From: Candidatus Fraserbacteria bacterium
GTDB taxonomy: Bacteria > Bipolaricaulota > Bipolaricaulia > RBG-16-55-9 > JAJCYT01
DNA length: 64,000 bases
NCBI GenBank assembly: GCA_029262795.1
Contig: JAJCYT010000030.1
Span: forward strand, 248,001-312,000
Direction of reading: 5' to 3'
Position numbers and translations under genes: made by a program. The notes beneath the pieces were generated by a model. It saw only the letters and a list, made by a program, of their open reading frames with translations. It did no database searches and was not told where the DNA came from. Shown here piece after piece: positions 1-8,993 of the stretch. Each line of letters opens with the position of its first letter. Positions within the stretch are counted from its first letter, which is position 1.

Positions 1-938
1 CCTGTCCAAGGTGTGGCATGTTTCTGAACAATGTTTGATAAATTCTTTATGCGTGCTTTTGCTTCGGTTTCAAACCATTGGCGGCGCGTAGCAATATCAT
101 CTAGCTTGCAAGCATCGCCCCACACGGCACGTCCTGCGATAAAGCCAGATGCACCCGCTTGGCAAGCAGCTTTCACTTGTCGACAGAAATCCTCATAGCC
201 CACACCAGCACTCAGCAATACCCAAGGAATGTGAACCGCATCGCTCACAGATTGGCATGCATCCACCCAAGCCTGTTCATTGGGTTGATGTTTGATGTCG
301 ATGGGAAATTCCAGTTTGAGCACATCTGCTCCTAAAGCCGCAGTACGCTTGGCAGATTCTATGACCACACGAGTGACATCTGCCGCATATTGCGGCGTAT
401 TTGCCTGAGGTCCATTTGGTGATGGATACGCAATAGGCTCTGCATAAAGTGGCGTATCATGGCTGTTGCATTCTTGGACAATTTTTTGAATCAGCGCTTC
501 CTGGGAGGCTGCATGTTTCGTATTGTCGGGGTGATAATAAAAGAAAATTTTAACGCCATCGCTGTTCATGCGTTTGATTTTTGCAACGCTCCAGCCAGGG
601 CGAATTTCCATGTGAAGAGGTAAGGGTTCCATGTTGTAATCGGCTTTTTCCAACTCCAACAGCAAGCCAACCCCATTGAGCAGGTTTTTTTCAATGGCTT
701 GTGCCGCACCATAAACTGGGTCAAGCAACATCCCACTCACTTCGGAAGCCAATGCATTGATGGCATCCAGTTTGAAAGAAATGATAGATTCATCGGACAG
801 GTCCATCGGTGCTTTTGGATTCAGCGCCTGACGCAGGGCATCCTGATGATCCAACGCCAAGATGTTAAAAAAACCATCTTTGGTACTGGATCGTTGCAAT
901 GCTCGATATTTTCCGATTGAAAGCGTTTTTTTACCCAT
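1..938 (-). CDS. LacD/YihT-like ketose-bisphosphate aldolase (3' end outside window)
   Basis: Class I aldolase of the tagatose-1,6-bisphosphate aldolase (LacD) family, which also contains the sulfofructose-phosphate aldolase YihT. It cleaves a phosphorylated ketose into two C3 units in the cytoplasm. I translated the minus strand from ATG at 938 (GTGAGGATTG upstream) and it stays open to the window edge, 312 codons. Seen: an early LALDHQDALRQ segment, then EPIAYPSP, then GADVLKLEFP, which carries the lysine expected to form the Schiff base, and LLSAGVGYEDF followed by GFIAGRAVWGD, which fits the phosphate-binding end of the barrel. It lies 25 bases after the ABC ATPase gene and is probably the last or near-last gene of that operon, so the transporter may deliver the sugar it degrades. 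Substrate is not determined; tagatose-, fructose- or sulfofructose-type phosphates are all possible. Confidence 0.8.
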   Translation of the reverse strand, partial: MGKKTLSIGKYRALQRSSTKDGFFNILALDHQDALRQALNPKAPMDLSDESIISFKLDAINALASEVSGMLLDPVYGAAQAIEKNLLNGVGLLLELEKADYNMEPLPLHMEIRPGWSVAKIKRMNSDGVKIFFYYHPDNTKHAASQEALIQKIVQECNSHDTPLYAEPIAYPSPNGPQANTPQYAADVTRVVIESAKRTAALGADVLKLEFPIDIKHQPNEQAWVDACQSVSDAVHIPWVLLSAGVGYEDFCRQVKAACQAGASGFIAGRAVWGDACKLDDIATRRQWFETEAKARIKNLSNIVQKHATPWT

Positions 939-963
939 CAATCCTCACGTTGTTGGAATAAAC

Positions 964-2025
964 TTAAGAATCTCTGGGCACAACCCAGATGCGTTTTTCA
1001 GGGAAATGAACGGACACGGTATCCCCTGTTTCAATTGAACCTGTGAAATCACCGCGTGCTGCTTCGATTTCGATATCATCTTGCACTTGAACCTTAAATC
1101 GTGTGTGTGTGCCCATGTAAATGGTGTTAGACACTTTTGCGGTGATGCAGTTGGTGTCGGCAGGTTGAGACACAATTTGAACACGTTCAGGTCGAATGGT
1201 TAACATCACATCGCCCTCAGGCGCTTGCTCATAACCTTGCGTGGCAATTTGAAAAGAGCCGATAGAGGTTTTGACCATATTGCCCTGGCGTGTGCCCGGC
1301 ACAAAATTCAAACCCCCAAAGAATCGTGCGCCACGCTCAGAAATTGGGCGTTCGTAAAATTCAGTAGATGGCGCATACTGCACCAATTTGCCATCAAAGA
1401 TGAGTGCAATCTGATCGGCCAGCAAGACAGCTTCTTCCTGGTCGTGAGTCACAAAAATGGTTGTCACATCCAAATCTCGTTGAATGCTGAGAATCAAACC
1501 GCGCATTTCGTCGCGCAAATGGGCATCCAGGTTGCTTAGCGGCTCATCAAGCAACAAGACCCTGGGGTCCGTAATTAGCGCACGTGCCAAAGCCACACGC
1601 TGTTGCTGTCCGCCGGAAAGTTGATTTGGGCGTCGTTTGGCAACCCCTGGAAGTTTGACCAGCTCCAGCATATCGTCGACTCGTTTTTCAATGACTTTTT
1701 TATCTATCTTGCGCATCTTGAGGCCAAAACCCACATTGTCACCCACCGACATATAAGGGAACAGTAAATGGTTTTGAAACACCATCACCGCACCGCGTTT
1801 TTCGGCAGGAACCCCTAAAATGTTTTCTCCATCGAAAGTGATGCTTCCTTGAGTTGGTCGCAATAACCCTGTAATCATTTTGAGCATGGTGGTCTTGCCA
1901 CAGCCCGATGGTCCTAAGAATGCAACCAGCCGCCCTGAGGGAATATCAAGCGTCACATCATCGACTGCTTTGAAATCAGCACCAGGGTATATTTTTGTGA
2001 GTTGATCAAAAACAACATGTGTCAT
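964..2025 (-). CDS. ABC transporter ATP-binding protein, sugar/polyamine type
   Basis: Cytoplasmic ATPase subunit of a binding-protein-dependent importer (353 aa). Seen in order: Walker A GPSGCGKTT near residues 38-46, Q-loop VFQNHLLFPYMS, signature LSGGQQQRVALARAL, Walker B LLLDEPLSNLDAHLR, switch-loop histidine in FVTHDQEEA, then a C-terminal extension with MLTIRPERVQI that fits the TOBE regulatory domain of the PotA/UgpC/MalK group. Its start overlaps the end of the upstream permease gene by 4 bases (ATGA type), so translation is coupled. It is fourth in a minus-strand operon: binding protein, permease, permease, ATPase, aldolase. Confidence 0.93.
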   Translation of the reverse strand: MTHVVFDQLTKIYPGADFKAVDDVTLDIPSGRLVAFLGPSGCGKTTMLKMITGLLRPTQGSITFDGENILGVPAEKRGAVMVFQNHLLFPYMSVGDNVGFGLKMRKIDKKVIEKRVDDMLELVKLPGVAKRRPNQLSGGQQQRVALARALITDPRVLLLDEPLSNLDAHLRDEMRGLILSIQRDLDVTTIFVTHDQEEAVLLADQIALIFDGKLVQYAPSTEFYERPISERGARFFGGLNFVPGTRQGNMVKTSIGSFQIATQGYEQAPEGDVMLTIRPERVQIVSQPADTNCITAKVSNTIYMGTHTRFKVQVQDDIEIEAARGDFTGSIETGDTVSVHFPEKRIWVVPRDS

Positions 2026-2891
2026 ACCTTGCCTAACCCCCCAATTGCCCCGGATCGACCGGACAGAAAACGTGATGTTAAAATCAAAATTAAAACAGCA
2101 GGTGCAATAAAGACCAAAGAAATAGCAGCAGCCCTGGCATTGTTTCCGCTGGTTGCCGCTGTGAACACCAACAAAGGAATTGTTTGTACTTTTCCGCCAC
2201 CAATCAGCAGCGTCAAAATGTACTGGCTCCAGGAAACGAGGAATGCGAACAACCCTGACACCACCAGGCCCGGAAAAATAGCGGGCAACGTAACATGATA
2301 AAAAGTGGCAATCGGCCCTGCGCCCAACGTGCGCGCTTGTAATTCAAAATCTGCATTGTAATTGGCAAACACACCTGACAGCGTGAGCACCACATAAGGC
2401 ATGACGGGAATCAGATGAACGAGCATCACCCCAAAAACAGAACTGGCCAATCCCAATTGCAGAAAATTGATGTTCAATCCAACGACATACGCAATGCCTG
2501 GAACAATAATGGGCGCGAGGATGAGAAACTCAACGATGCGCTTTCCTTTAAACTTGTACATGCCCAAGGCACGTGCTGTTGGCATACCAATGATTAAAGA
2601 AACCAAGGTCACGGTCACCGCAATGAAGAGGCTGGTTGACAAAGCCCCCCATAAATCAACACCACTTGCCGGATTAAAAATGTTTTCCCAAGCATCCATG
2701 CTGAGGTTTTTTGGAAACAGTTGAGGATAAAACCAGCGAAAAGCAAATGCGTTGATAAAAAAGGCGATGATGGGAAAGCTCAGCATAAACAGGATAAATC
2801 CCAGTACCGAGGTGCGAAACAAGGGCCATAACCAAGAAGGTTTGTCTCCCGGCAACTTCTGAGGTTTTTTTGATTGAGATGCACTCGCCAT
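2022..2891 (-). CDS. ABC transporter permease (PotC-like)
   Basis: Inner-membrane subunit, 289 aa. The frame is open to 2963, but ATG at 2891 is chosen because AGGAG lies just upstream and the extra N-terminal residues are not membrane-like. About six membrane segments are visible, and the cytoplasmic EAA loop reads LGAGPIATFYHVTLPAIFPG, which contacts the ATPase. It follows the other permease by 10 bases and overlaps the ATPase start. In the Escherichia coli YnjC system the two halves are fused in one polypeptide; here they are separate genes. Confidence 0.9.
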   Translation of the reverse strand: MASASQSKKPQKLPGDKPSWLWPLFRTSVLGFILFMLSFPIIAFFINAFAFRWFYPQLFPKNLSMDAWENIFNPASGVDLWGALSTSLFIAVTVTLVSLIIGMPTARALGMYKFKGKRIVEFLILAPIIVPGIAYVVGLNINFLQLGLASSVFGVMLVHLIPVMPYVVLTLSGVFANYNADFELQARTLGAGPIATFYHVTLPAIFPGLVVSGLFAFLVSWSQYILTLLIGGGKVQTIPLLVFTAATSGNNARAAAISLVFIAPAVLILILTSRFLSGRSGAIGGLGKV

Positions 2892-2901
2892 AATGTTTCT
2901 C

Positions 2902-3777
2902 CTATTCCTGTCGCACCGCTCGGCGGCTGACCCACATGTAGGCAAGTACCAGCAGCAACGCAATCAGCGCCACAATCATGGCCACGGCTGTGCCTTCAAC
3001 GCGAGAGTTAAGATCGGGGTTTCTGAAAAAGCGAACAGCCATCACCGGGAGTACGCGAGGAAAACTCACACCGAGTAATGCCGGAACTTCAAACGATCCA
3101 AAGGTAAAAGCAAAGACGATAATTGAACCAGACATCACCCCGGGCATGACCAAGGGCAGAATGACATGACGAAACCGTTGCCAGCGATTGGCACCTAAAC
3201 TGCGTGCAACATCTTCAAAATCAGCACCCAACGATTGCAGTACAGCCAGCACAATCACCCCAATAAAGGGCACTTCTTTCCAAACGTATGCCATAATGAT
3301 GCCAATGCCAAGATGGTCTTTCACCAGAATGGGAAAATCCCGACTGCGTTCAATCAAATCTAAGGAACCGCCTATCCGGGAAATCAAACCACTTTGAGAA
3401 AATAAAAACAACATGCCAATTCCAATCACAATAGGTGGAATCGGTAAATTCAATTGAAATAAAAACGAGGCGACTTTTTTTCCAAAAAATGATTCACGCA
3501 ATAGCAGCGCACCAATAATGGCAATGGCAGAAGTGAAAAAGGTGCTTGCCAGGCTCACCCAAAGTGTGAGTGCCAGGCCCTGCCAAAATTCGTTGGCATA
3601 GCGCTCGGAAAACATGACGTTGGCATAGGCATCCAAATTGATGTCATAATTGTCGATAATCGGCTGCCAGCCCAAACTTTGCAACAGCCCATAGATAAGC
3701 CCTCCCATAAACAACGCAATGATGACAAACAACGTTGGTGCCAACATGAGAGGAATACGAAACCGTTCCCAAAACAT
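2902..3777 (-). CDS. ABC transporter permease (PotB-like)
   Basis: Inner-membrane subunit, 291 aa, pairing with the permease encoded next. Six or so hydrophobic segments; the EAA loop is LGANRWQRFRHVILPLVMPG near residue 190. The start at 3777 is preceded by AGGATTTCTC. It lies 95 bases after the binding-protein gene, and that gap holds a strong hairpin, so it is likely transcribed at a lower level than the binding protein. Confidence 0.9.
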   Translation of the reverse strand: MFWERFRIPLMLAPTLFVIIALFMGGLIYGLLQSLGWQPIIDNYDINLDAYANVMFSERYANEFWQGLALTLWVSLASTFFTSAIAIIGALLLRESFFGKKVASFLFQLNLPIPPIVIGIGMLFLFSQSGLISRIGGSLDLIERSRDFPILVKDHLGIGIIMAYVWKEVPFIGVIVLAVLQSLGADFEDVARSLGANRWQRFRHVILPLVMPGVMSGSIIVFAFTFGSFEVPALLGVSFPRVLPVMAVRFFRNPDLNSRVEGTAVAMIVALIALLLVLAYMWVSRRAVRQE

Positions 3778-3829
3778 AGTGAGAAATCCTATCTAGTCAA
3801 ATAAATTTACTGGTTTGTTTTGGCTTGAA

Positions 3830-3865
3830 AAAACAGGCGACGGAATTTATTCCGTCGCCTGTTTT
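3830..3865 (-). terminator. Intercistronic hairpin between binding-protein and permease genes
   Basis: A 16-bp perfect stem (3830-3845 with 3850-3865) closes a 4-base loop; read on the minus strand it is followed by a run of T. It sits directly after the binding-protein stop codon. It could be a partial terminator or a 3' stabiliser, either giving more binding protein than permease. Confidence 0.7.
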
Positions 3866-3872
3866 AGTTTTT

Positions 3873-5153
3873 TTAGTTCTGCAATACGTTCTGTTCCCAT
3901 CCTTGTTCAATCAGTGTCTGATATTCAGCCACGATGTCGGAAACAAGGGAAGCACCCAATTCATCTGGATCGGCAGCGCCGGAACCCAAATCGTTGACAG
4001 CCAATTCCAACACAGCACGGTCAGCAGGATCAACCAAGTTGGTGTTGATCGCAAAGCCAAGACCAAAGCCGTTTTCAGGAATAACCTGTAACGCCTGGCG
4101 ATCTGGACGCAGGATCAAGTTAGACAACACCAAAGCAGACGCTTTGTTGGCAGCGTTGAATGGGATGGCAACATAGTTAAAGTCGCCAATCATGTTGTTG
4201 GACCAGACAAAGGCTTTTGCAGTTTCAGGCAAATCGCCGGAAGCGATACCAGGGCTGGCACCTGCAATGGCCTGCGTCAAAGTGAAGTCAATTTCGCCAT
4301 TAGAGAACAGTTGATTGAGTTCATTGACGTCTGCTGGATATGTAGAGCCTTCGCGGAACAAGTTAGCTTCAAGCGCGTTTAGACGTGCCCATAACTCAGG
4401 ACTCCATTGGTCCCAAAGTTCCTGGTTAAAGTCGCCCACCCACTGTTCTTGACCACCGCTGATTTCAAACAAGACCTGTTTGACAAAGCGGGTGCCCTGG
4501 AATGCGCCTGGGCCTGGTGCGATGTAAGTGAACGTGCCTGGGTTGGCTGCAGCAAATGCTTCCAGATCAGCAAAACTGCGAGGCAAGTCTTCTTCAGCGG
4601 TGCGAGCGGTGTCATAAACAAACTGGAACTGAGCGCCGGACCATGGGCTTTCAAAGCCTTCAACAGGCAAGCCAAAGTCACGGTTTAAAGCAGGATTGGA
4701 CCAATCAACAAAACGACTGTTAGGAATGCCTTCAGCCCATGGGCCATACAGCAAATCAGCCTGTTTCAGTGTTTTGAAGTTTTCACCGTTAATCCAAATC
4801 AAGTCAACAGCGCCACCGGAGTTCACGCCTGCTTCGGATTCACTCAGCACCTGGTTGATAGCATCCACGGTGTCAGCCAACTGAACCTGGTTGAAACTTA
4901 CACCAAATTCTTCAGCCAGTGGACCACCATAGAATGTGTTGACAAACTGGTTGATGCTGTCAGAGCCGCCCCACATCCACCAGTTTACTTCGCCGCCACG
5001 AGCGAGTTCGAGAACTTCGTCCCATGTACCAATGCTATTTCCTTCAATAGCAGGAATAGACCCCTGCAGTGTGTCCTGAAAGGACTGAACCTGAACAAAA
5101 GCACCCAGTGCCACAATCAGCGCCAGGCCAAACAATGTGATTTTTCGCCACAT
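3873..5153 (-). CDS. YnjB-like ABC transporter substrate-binding protein
   Basis: Exported solute-binding protein, 426 aa. The frame is open to 5189; ATG at 5153 is preferred because AGGAGG precedes it and a clean signal peptide follows (MWRK, a hydrophobic core, no lipobox cysteine). The mature part contains WWMWGGSDSINQFV, QLADTVDAINQVLSE and VDLIWINGENFKTL, which I recognise as the pattern of Escherichia coli YnjB, whose ligand is unknown. First gene of the minus-strand transporter/aldolase operon. The neighbouring aldolase and aldo/keto reductase argue for a sugar-like ligand here; that is inference. Confidence 0.85.
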   Translation of the reverse strand: MWRKITLFGLALIVALGAFVQVQSFQDTLQGSIPAIEGNSIGTWDEVLELARGGEVNWWMWGGSDSINQFVNTFYGGPLAEEFGVSFNQVQLADTVDAINQVLSESEAGVNSGGAVDLIWINGENFKTLKQADLLYGPWAEGIPNSRFVDWSNPALNRDFGLPVEGFESPWSGAQFQFVYDTARTAEEDLPRSFADLEAFAAANPGTFTYIAPGPGAFQGTRFVKQVLFEISGGQEQWVGDFNQELWDQWSPELWARLNALEANLFREGSTYPADVNELNQLFSNGEIDFTLTQAIAGASPGIASGDLPETAKAFVWSNNMIGDFNYVAIPFNAANKASALVLSNLILRPDRQALQVIPENGFGLGFAINTNLVDPADRAVLELAVNDLGSGAADPDELGASLVSDIVAEYQTLIEQGWEQNVLQN

Positions 5154-5676
5154 ACTTTTACCCTCCTTGAAAGTAAAAAGATAGTTCAATATTTTTCAAA
5201 AAAGCCATTACTTATATCTTTCAAGTGCCTTTCCCATGAACCAAAAATATTTGGTCATCCACCTTTGAAATTTTTGAAGGAAACTATGAACTTGGCACTT
5301 TCACAACAGATCAGATTTCAATAATTGATGGGATTACTATTGAGTTCAAAGGTCGATCAACCACCCCCTTGTGCAATTGAAATTCCCACTTACCTCATAC
5401 GAAATCTGAGACTGGCTATGTTTCTTAAAGATATTTCTTTTTTATGCGACAATTTTAATTGCCAGTCTTTAATGAACAGAGATTATCTTGAATCAGAAAA
5501 TTTTCGTATTTCCTCATCAATCAAACCACTCATATACCACTTATACCAGAAAGATACCACTTATTAAAATAATTGTCAATATGCAATTGTATGAGTGGTG
5601 CAAAACCAGACAGATAGCAAACAAATCAAAAATATTGTATCTTTTTTAAATTAGTATGCACCTTTAGAGGAGTTAA
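5154..5676. other. Divergent intergenic region with operator cluster
   Basis: AT-rich gap between the minus-strand transporter operon and the plus-strand aldo/keto reductase. No convincing gene. The short plus-strand frame at 5325-5567 has no ribosome site and no recognisable protein. The only structured element is the repeat cluster at 5525-5599, listed separately. Confidence 0.6.
5525..5599. promoter_or_regulatory. Cluster of four ACCACTYAT operator half-sites
   Basis: ACCACTCAT at 5525, ACCACTTAT at 5536 and again at 5556, and the inverted ATGAGTGGT at 5591-5599. The outer pair forms a perfect 10-base inverted repeat (ACCACTCATA with TATGAGTGGT), and the inner pair is a direct repeat spaced 20 bases, about two helical turns. 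This is the layout of a multi-site operator for a transcription factor, placed between divergent sugar-type genes. The regulator is not in the window. Confidence 0.6.
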
Positions 5677-6639
5677 ATGGAATGTCGAAAATTTGGAACG
5701 TTGGGTGAAATAAGCACACTTTCATTGGGGGGAGGTGGCCTTGGCCAACTTTGGGGTGAGACCACGCGTGATGAGTGTATTTCAACCGTTCATCTGGCTT
5801 TGGAACAAGGAATCAACTTTCTTGACCTCGCCCCTTCTTACGGCAATGGTGAGTCAGAAATGGTGGTTGGTGAAGCATTGGATGGCAAATTGCCTGAGGG
5901 CGTGCGTGTATCCACCAAGTGGTGGCCCGATTGGCCGTTCCCAGAAGCCAAAGATATTGTCAGACTTGTTGAAGAAAGTTTGGCAACCAGCCTGAAACTG
6001 TTGAAGCTGGAACAAGTGGATCTCTTTTTTCTCCACGGTTTGATCATTCCCGACGATCAATTCGGCAAAGTTAGGGGCACACCTCACAGTGTGTTTGTAG
6101 ATGTCGTACGACCCGCATTTGAGCTGATGGTAAAAAAGGGATTGGCGAAAGCTTGGGGGATTTCAGGCATTGGCGTGCCCCAGCAAATCATTGAAATAAT
6201 GGAAGACAAGCCTGCGCCAGCCGCCGTTCAAATTGTCACCAACCTGATGGACTCTCTCGGAGGGCTTCAAACCTTTACAGAAGAAGCGCGCCCCCGAGAC
6301 CTCATTCGTTCAGCAGCCCAAAACAATGTAGGCGTCATGGGCATCCGCGCTATTCAGGCAGGTGCGTTGTCCGATAAAATGGATCGACCATTGCCCGAAG
6401 GCCATTTGGATCGTGCTGACTACGAACGAGCTGCACCCTTCAGGGCACTGGCAAAAGAGCTTGGTGAATCAACTGCGTCTTTGGCCCATCGTTATGCATT
6501 GTCGATGAAGGATGTTGACACCGTGGTCTTGGGCGTAAAAAACCGACAGGAACTTCAAGAATGTCTTGATGCCAAAGCCAAAGGTCCGCTGGATGCTGAA
6601 CTGATGTCAAAGCTGGATCAACTTTTTCTCGCTCAATGA
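5677..6639 (+). CDS. Aldo/keto reductase
   Basis: NAD(P)H-dependent carbonyl reductase of the AKR superfamily, 320 aa, cytoplasmic. The catalytic tetrad is intact: D50 and Y55 in FLDLAPSYGNGE, K81 in VSTKWW and H120 in FFLHG. The C-terminal VVLGVKNRQELQE fits the cofactor-binding end of the barrel. The ribosome site is GAGGAG a few bases before ATG. It is divergent from the transporter/aldolase operon across the operator cluster, so co-regulation and a role in the same catabolic route are likely. Substrate unknown. Confidence 0.9.
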   Translation: MECRKFGTLGEISTLSLGGGGLGQLWGETTRDECISTVHLALEQGINFLDLAPSYGNGESEMVVGEALDGKLPEGVRVSTKWWPDWPFPEAKDIVRLVEESLATSLKLLKLEQVDLFFLHGLIIPDDQFGKVRGTPHSVFVDVVRPAFELMVKKGLAKAWGISGIGVPQQIIEIMEDKPAPAAVQIVTNLMDSLGGLQTFTEEARPRDLIRSAAQNNVGVMGIRAIQAGALSDKMDRPLPEGHLDRADYERAAPFRALAKELGESTASLAHRYALSMKDVDTVVLGVKNRQELQECLDAKAKGPLDAELMSKLDQLFLAQ

Positions 6640-6655
6640 CGGTTTTGCCCTGGGT

Positions 6656-8698
6656 TCACTCAGGCGTTGTGATCGCGCTTTGGAAAAGTCGCTCTCTCAT
6701 CGAAGAGTCAATGATGCTCAAAATTAAAAGTTCATCCAGGGCGCGAGTGAGGCATTCAAGATAATTCGTGTTTAACTCAACTTCGATGCTGCACGGAATT
6801 TCGGGAAACACAACATGGTCACCTGCTTGAACATTGAGTAGGCGATTGCGCACCCCACTGGGCCAAAGAATTTCCAAATCGCCTACAGTGGCCTCCCCCA
6901 TACCAAAGTACGCATAAAGTGCATCCTGAGAGGCATAACTGGAACCACCCAAAATAGGTTTAAGGTTGGTGGGTAATCCTTTAGGTGTAAACAGTACGGT
7001 GGCACCAATGCCATCACGATTAACCTGACCTTGGCTTGTAATCCCAATGGTTCCCAATGCCTCCACCACAACCCAGTTCTGATCGTTATCGGCGCTGCTG
7101 ACTTCTATGGATAACGAACCATTATCAAACTCAAACCCTGCCCATACAAATCCTGAGCCCTGCGCATCGATGGGGTTGAAACTGGCAACAAAGAAGGCGT
7201 CTTCATCAAAATCCCCCCCCAAACTGGGAATAGGAAACAGTGGTACAGCATCAGGAATATTGAGATTCGAAACCGATACAATATCCACAAATCCATCATT
7301 GTTTAAGTCTCCCATCGCCATGCCGTGAACGGTTCGACGAATATGATTGGTGGAGCCTGCCAGCGCCATTGCATCCCGACTGAAATTGGCCTGGCCATCG
7401 TTGTTCAAAATTGCACCAGGGTTGGTAACCACCCCTAAACCTGCTTCGTGACCGCCGTGAAAAATGATGTCTGAATCACCATCGTTATCATAATCAGCCA
7501 CGGAAGTTCCCCACCCGAAGGGTGTATTTGTAAAACCTTGGTTGACACTGTCGGAAAAAGAGCCGTTTGGTTGTTGCAATAGCCACCTGGAATCTTCGCT
7601 ATGGGTGCGCTCTGTGTTGCCTGTAATGCCCGCTGAGAACTGATTGCCAAAGTTCGTGCTGAACACATCAAGTGTGCCATTCAGATCAAAGTCTCCAAAG
7701 GAAAGCCCCATCCAAGAACCTGGTCGATTGAGTCCCAACGCTTCTGTCACATTGATGAAATGTCCTGTGCCATCATTTTCAAACAATTGCAAAAAACCTC
7801 GATCAAGGCCGCCCAGTCTTGCAGGTGGAATTGCGCCCTGATCATCGGCGTGCATGATGTCGATATCGCCATCAAGATCGTAATCAACCATGGCAATCGC
7901 CCAACTGATTGTGGCAGCAGCATCAGGCGCGCCGGGTGGAAGGTACACATCTAAAAAGCCAGAACTTTCTGATACATCTGCAAAACGATTGTTGCCCTGA
8001 TTTTGAAGCAATTGATTTGGTTGATTCAATGCCACTGGAACCAACGTAATTGCCTGAGCCGTCGTCCAGTCAAAGGTGTTGCTCACTGAAATGTCAAGCA
8101 AGCCATCGCTATTAATATCACCCATGGAACAGGCAGTTGAGGTTAAATCTCCACCACCGACACCGCTTTGTGTGGTGATATCAACAAACACGCCCTCACG
8201 CTGCTCAAGCAAGCGATTGGGTTCAGCTCTTCCCAACACAAATACATCTTCATCGCCATCATTGTCGATGTCGCCAAAGCACACACCGGTAGAATCCTGA
8301 TCCCTGACTTCAAGCTGGGTGCGTTGTGCGATATCAAAGAAAGTCAATGTGCCACTTTCCACCCATTGATTAGAAAATAAACTGTTTGCATGACCTGGGC
8401 CATTGGTCACATAAACATCCAAGTCACCGTCGCGATCCACATCCAGCAATGCCACACCAGGTGCGCCGCGCCCTTTTAACGGCGTGGCCTGCAACTCAGG
8501 GAAAGCAAATTGGGATTTTGAATGCTTAAACGCATCATAAATCGCTTCCTGCTCAGAGGGGAATCGTTTATATCCAATGCCTGATCCACCTGCAGTGACA
8601 ATGTCCATAAAAACAATTGGCGGTCGCTGGGCAGAGGCTGGCAACAACAAAGAAAATAGGATCAATAACATCAAAAAGCTTTTTATAACAACACTCAT
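6656..8698 (-). CDS. Secreted FG-GAP/VCBS repeat protein with ASPIC/UnbV domain
   Basis: CRTAC1-like secreted protein of 680 aa. A signal peptide covers about residues 1-23, cleaved near SAQ. At least seven calcium-binding DxDxDGxxD-type loops follow (DVDRDGDLD, DIDNDGDED, DINSDGLLD, DYDLDGDID, DFDLNGTLD, DYDNDGDSD, DLNNDGFVD), typical of a seven-bladed integrin-like propeller. Near residue 620 YFGMGEATVGDLEILWPSG matches the ASPIC/UnbV motif. A short tail after it holds two cysteines. It ends 16 bases from the convergent aldo/keto reductase gene. Function in bacteria is unclear; adhesion or binding of extracellular polymers is the usual suggestion. Confidence 0.88.
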   Translation of the reverse strand: MSVVIKSFLMLLILFSLLLPASAQRPPIVFMDIVTAGGSGIGYKRFPSEQEAIYDAFKHSKSQFAFPELQATPLKGRGAPGVALLDVDRDGDLDVYVTNGPGHANSLFSNQWVESGTLTFFDIAQRTQLEVRDQDSTGVCFGDIDNDGDEDVFVLGRAEPNRLLEQREGVFVDITTQSGVGGGDLTSTACSMGDINSDGLLDISVSNTFDWTTAQAITLVPVALNQPNQLLQNQGNNRFADVSESSGFLDVYLPPGAPDAAATISWAIAMVDYDLDGDIDIMHADDQGAIPPARLGGLDRGFLQLFENDGTGHFINVTEALGLNRPGSWMGLSFGDFDLNGTLDVFSTNFGNQFSAGITGNTERTHSEDSRWLLQQPNGSFSDSVNQGFTNTPFGWGTSVADYDNDGDSDIIFHGGHEAGLGVVTNPGAILNNDGQANFSRDAMALAGSTNHIRRTVHGMAMGDLNNDGFVDIVSVSNLNIPDAVPLFPIPSLGGDFDEDAFFVASFNPIDAQGSGFVWAGFEFDNGSLSIEVSSADNDQNWVVVEALGTIGITSQGQVNRDGIGATVLFTPKGLPTNLKPILGGSSYASQDALYAYFGMGEATVGDLEILWPSGVRNRLLNVQAGDHVVFPEIPCSIEVELNTNYLECLTRALDELLILSIIDSSMRERLFQSAITTPE

Positions 8699-8993
8699 AA
8701 ATGCAATTCTTTCCCTTATAATCAGAGGTCTAATTTTACCGATGGCATGCCTTCCACTTAAGCTGTTTCTTAGAATTGTCTTTTATTATCAAAAAATCGT
8801 CAAGAGGTGCGAGTATAAAATTTCAGTAGCGTTGTGTTACAAAAGTGTGTGTAGTTTTACAATTACACGAAAATATGCTAGCGTAAAGGTTTAAAGAAAT
8901 CAGACGATGAATTCTAAAACCATTCATAAATTTTTGAGACATGTCCACTGAATGTGGAGAGGGTATTTCGAACCTAAATAAAGGAGAGTCCCT

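Noticed and set aside
2893..3078. Short plus-strand frames across the ABC permease genes
   Set aside because: All are shadows of minus-strand genes with normal family motifs.
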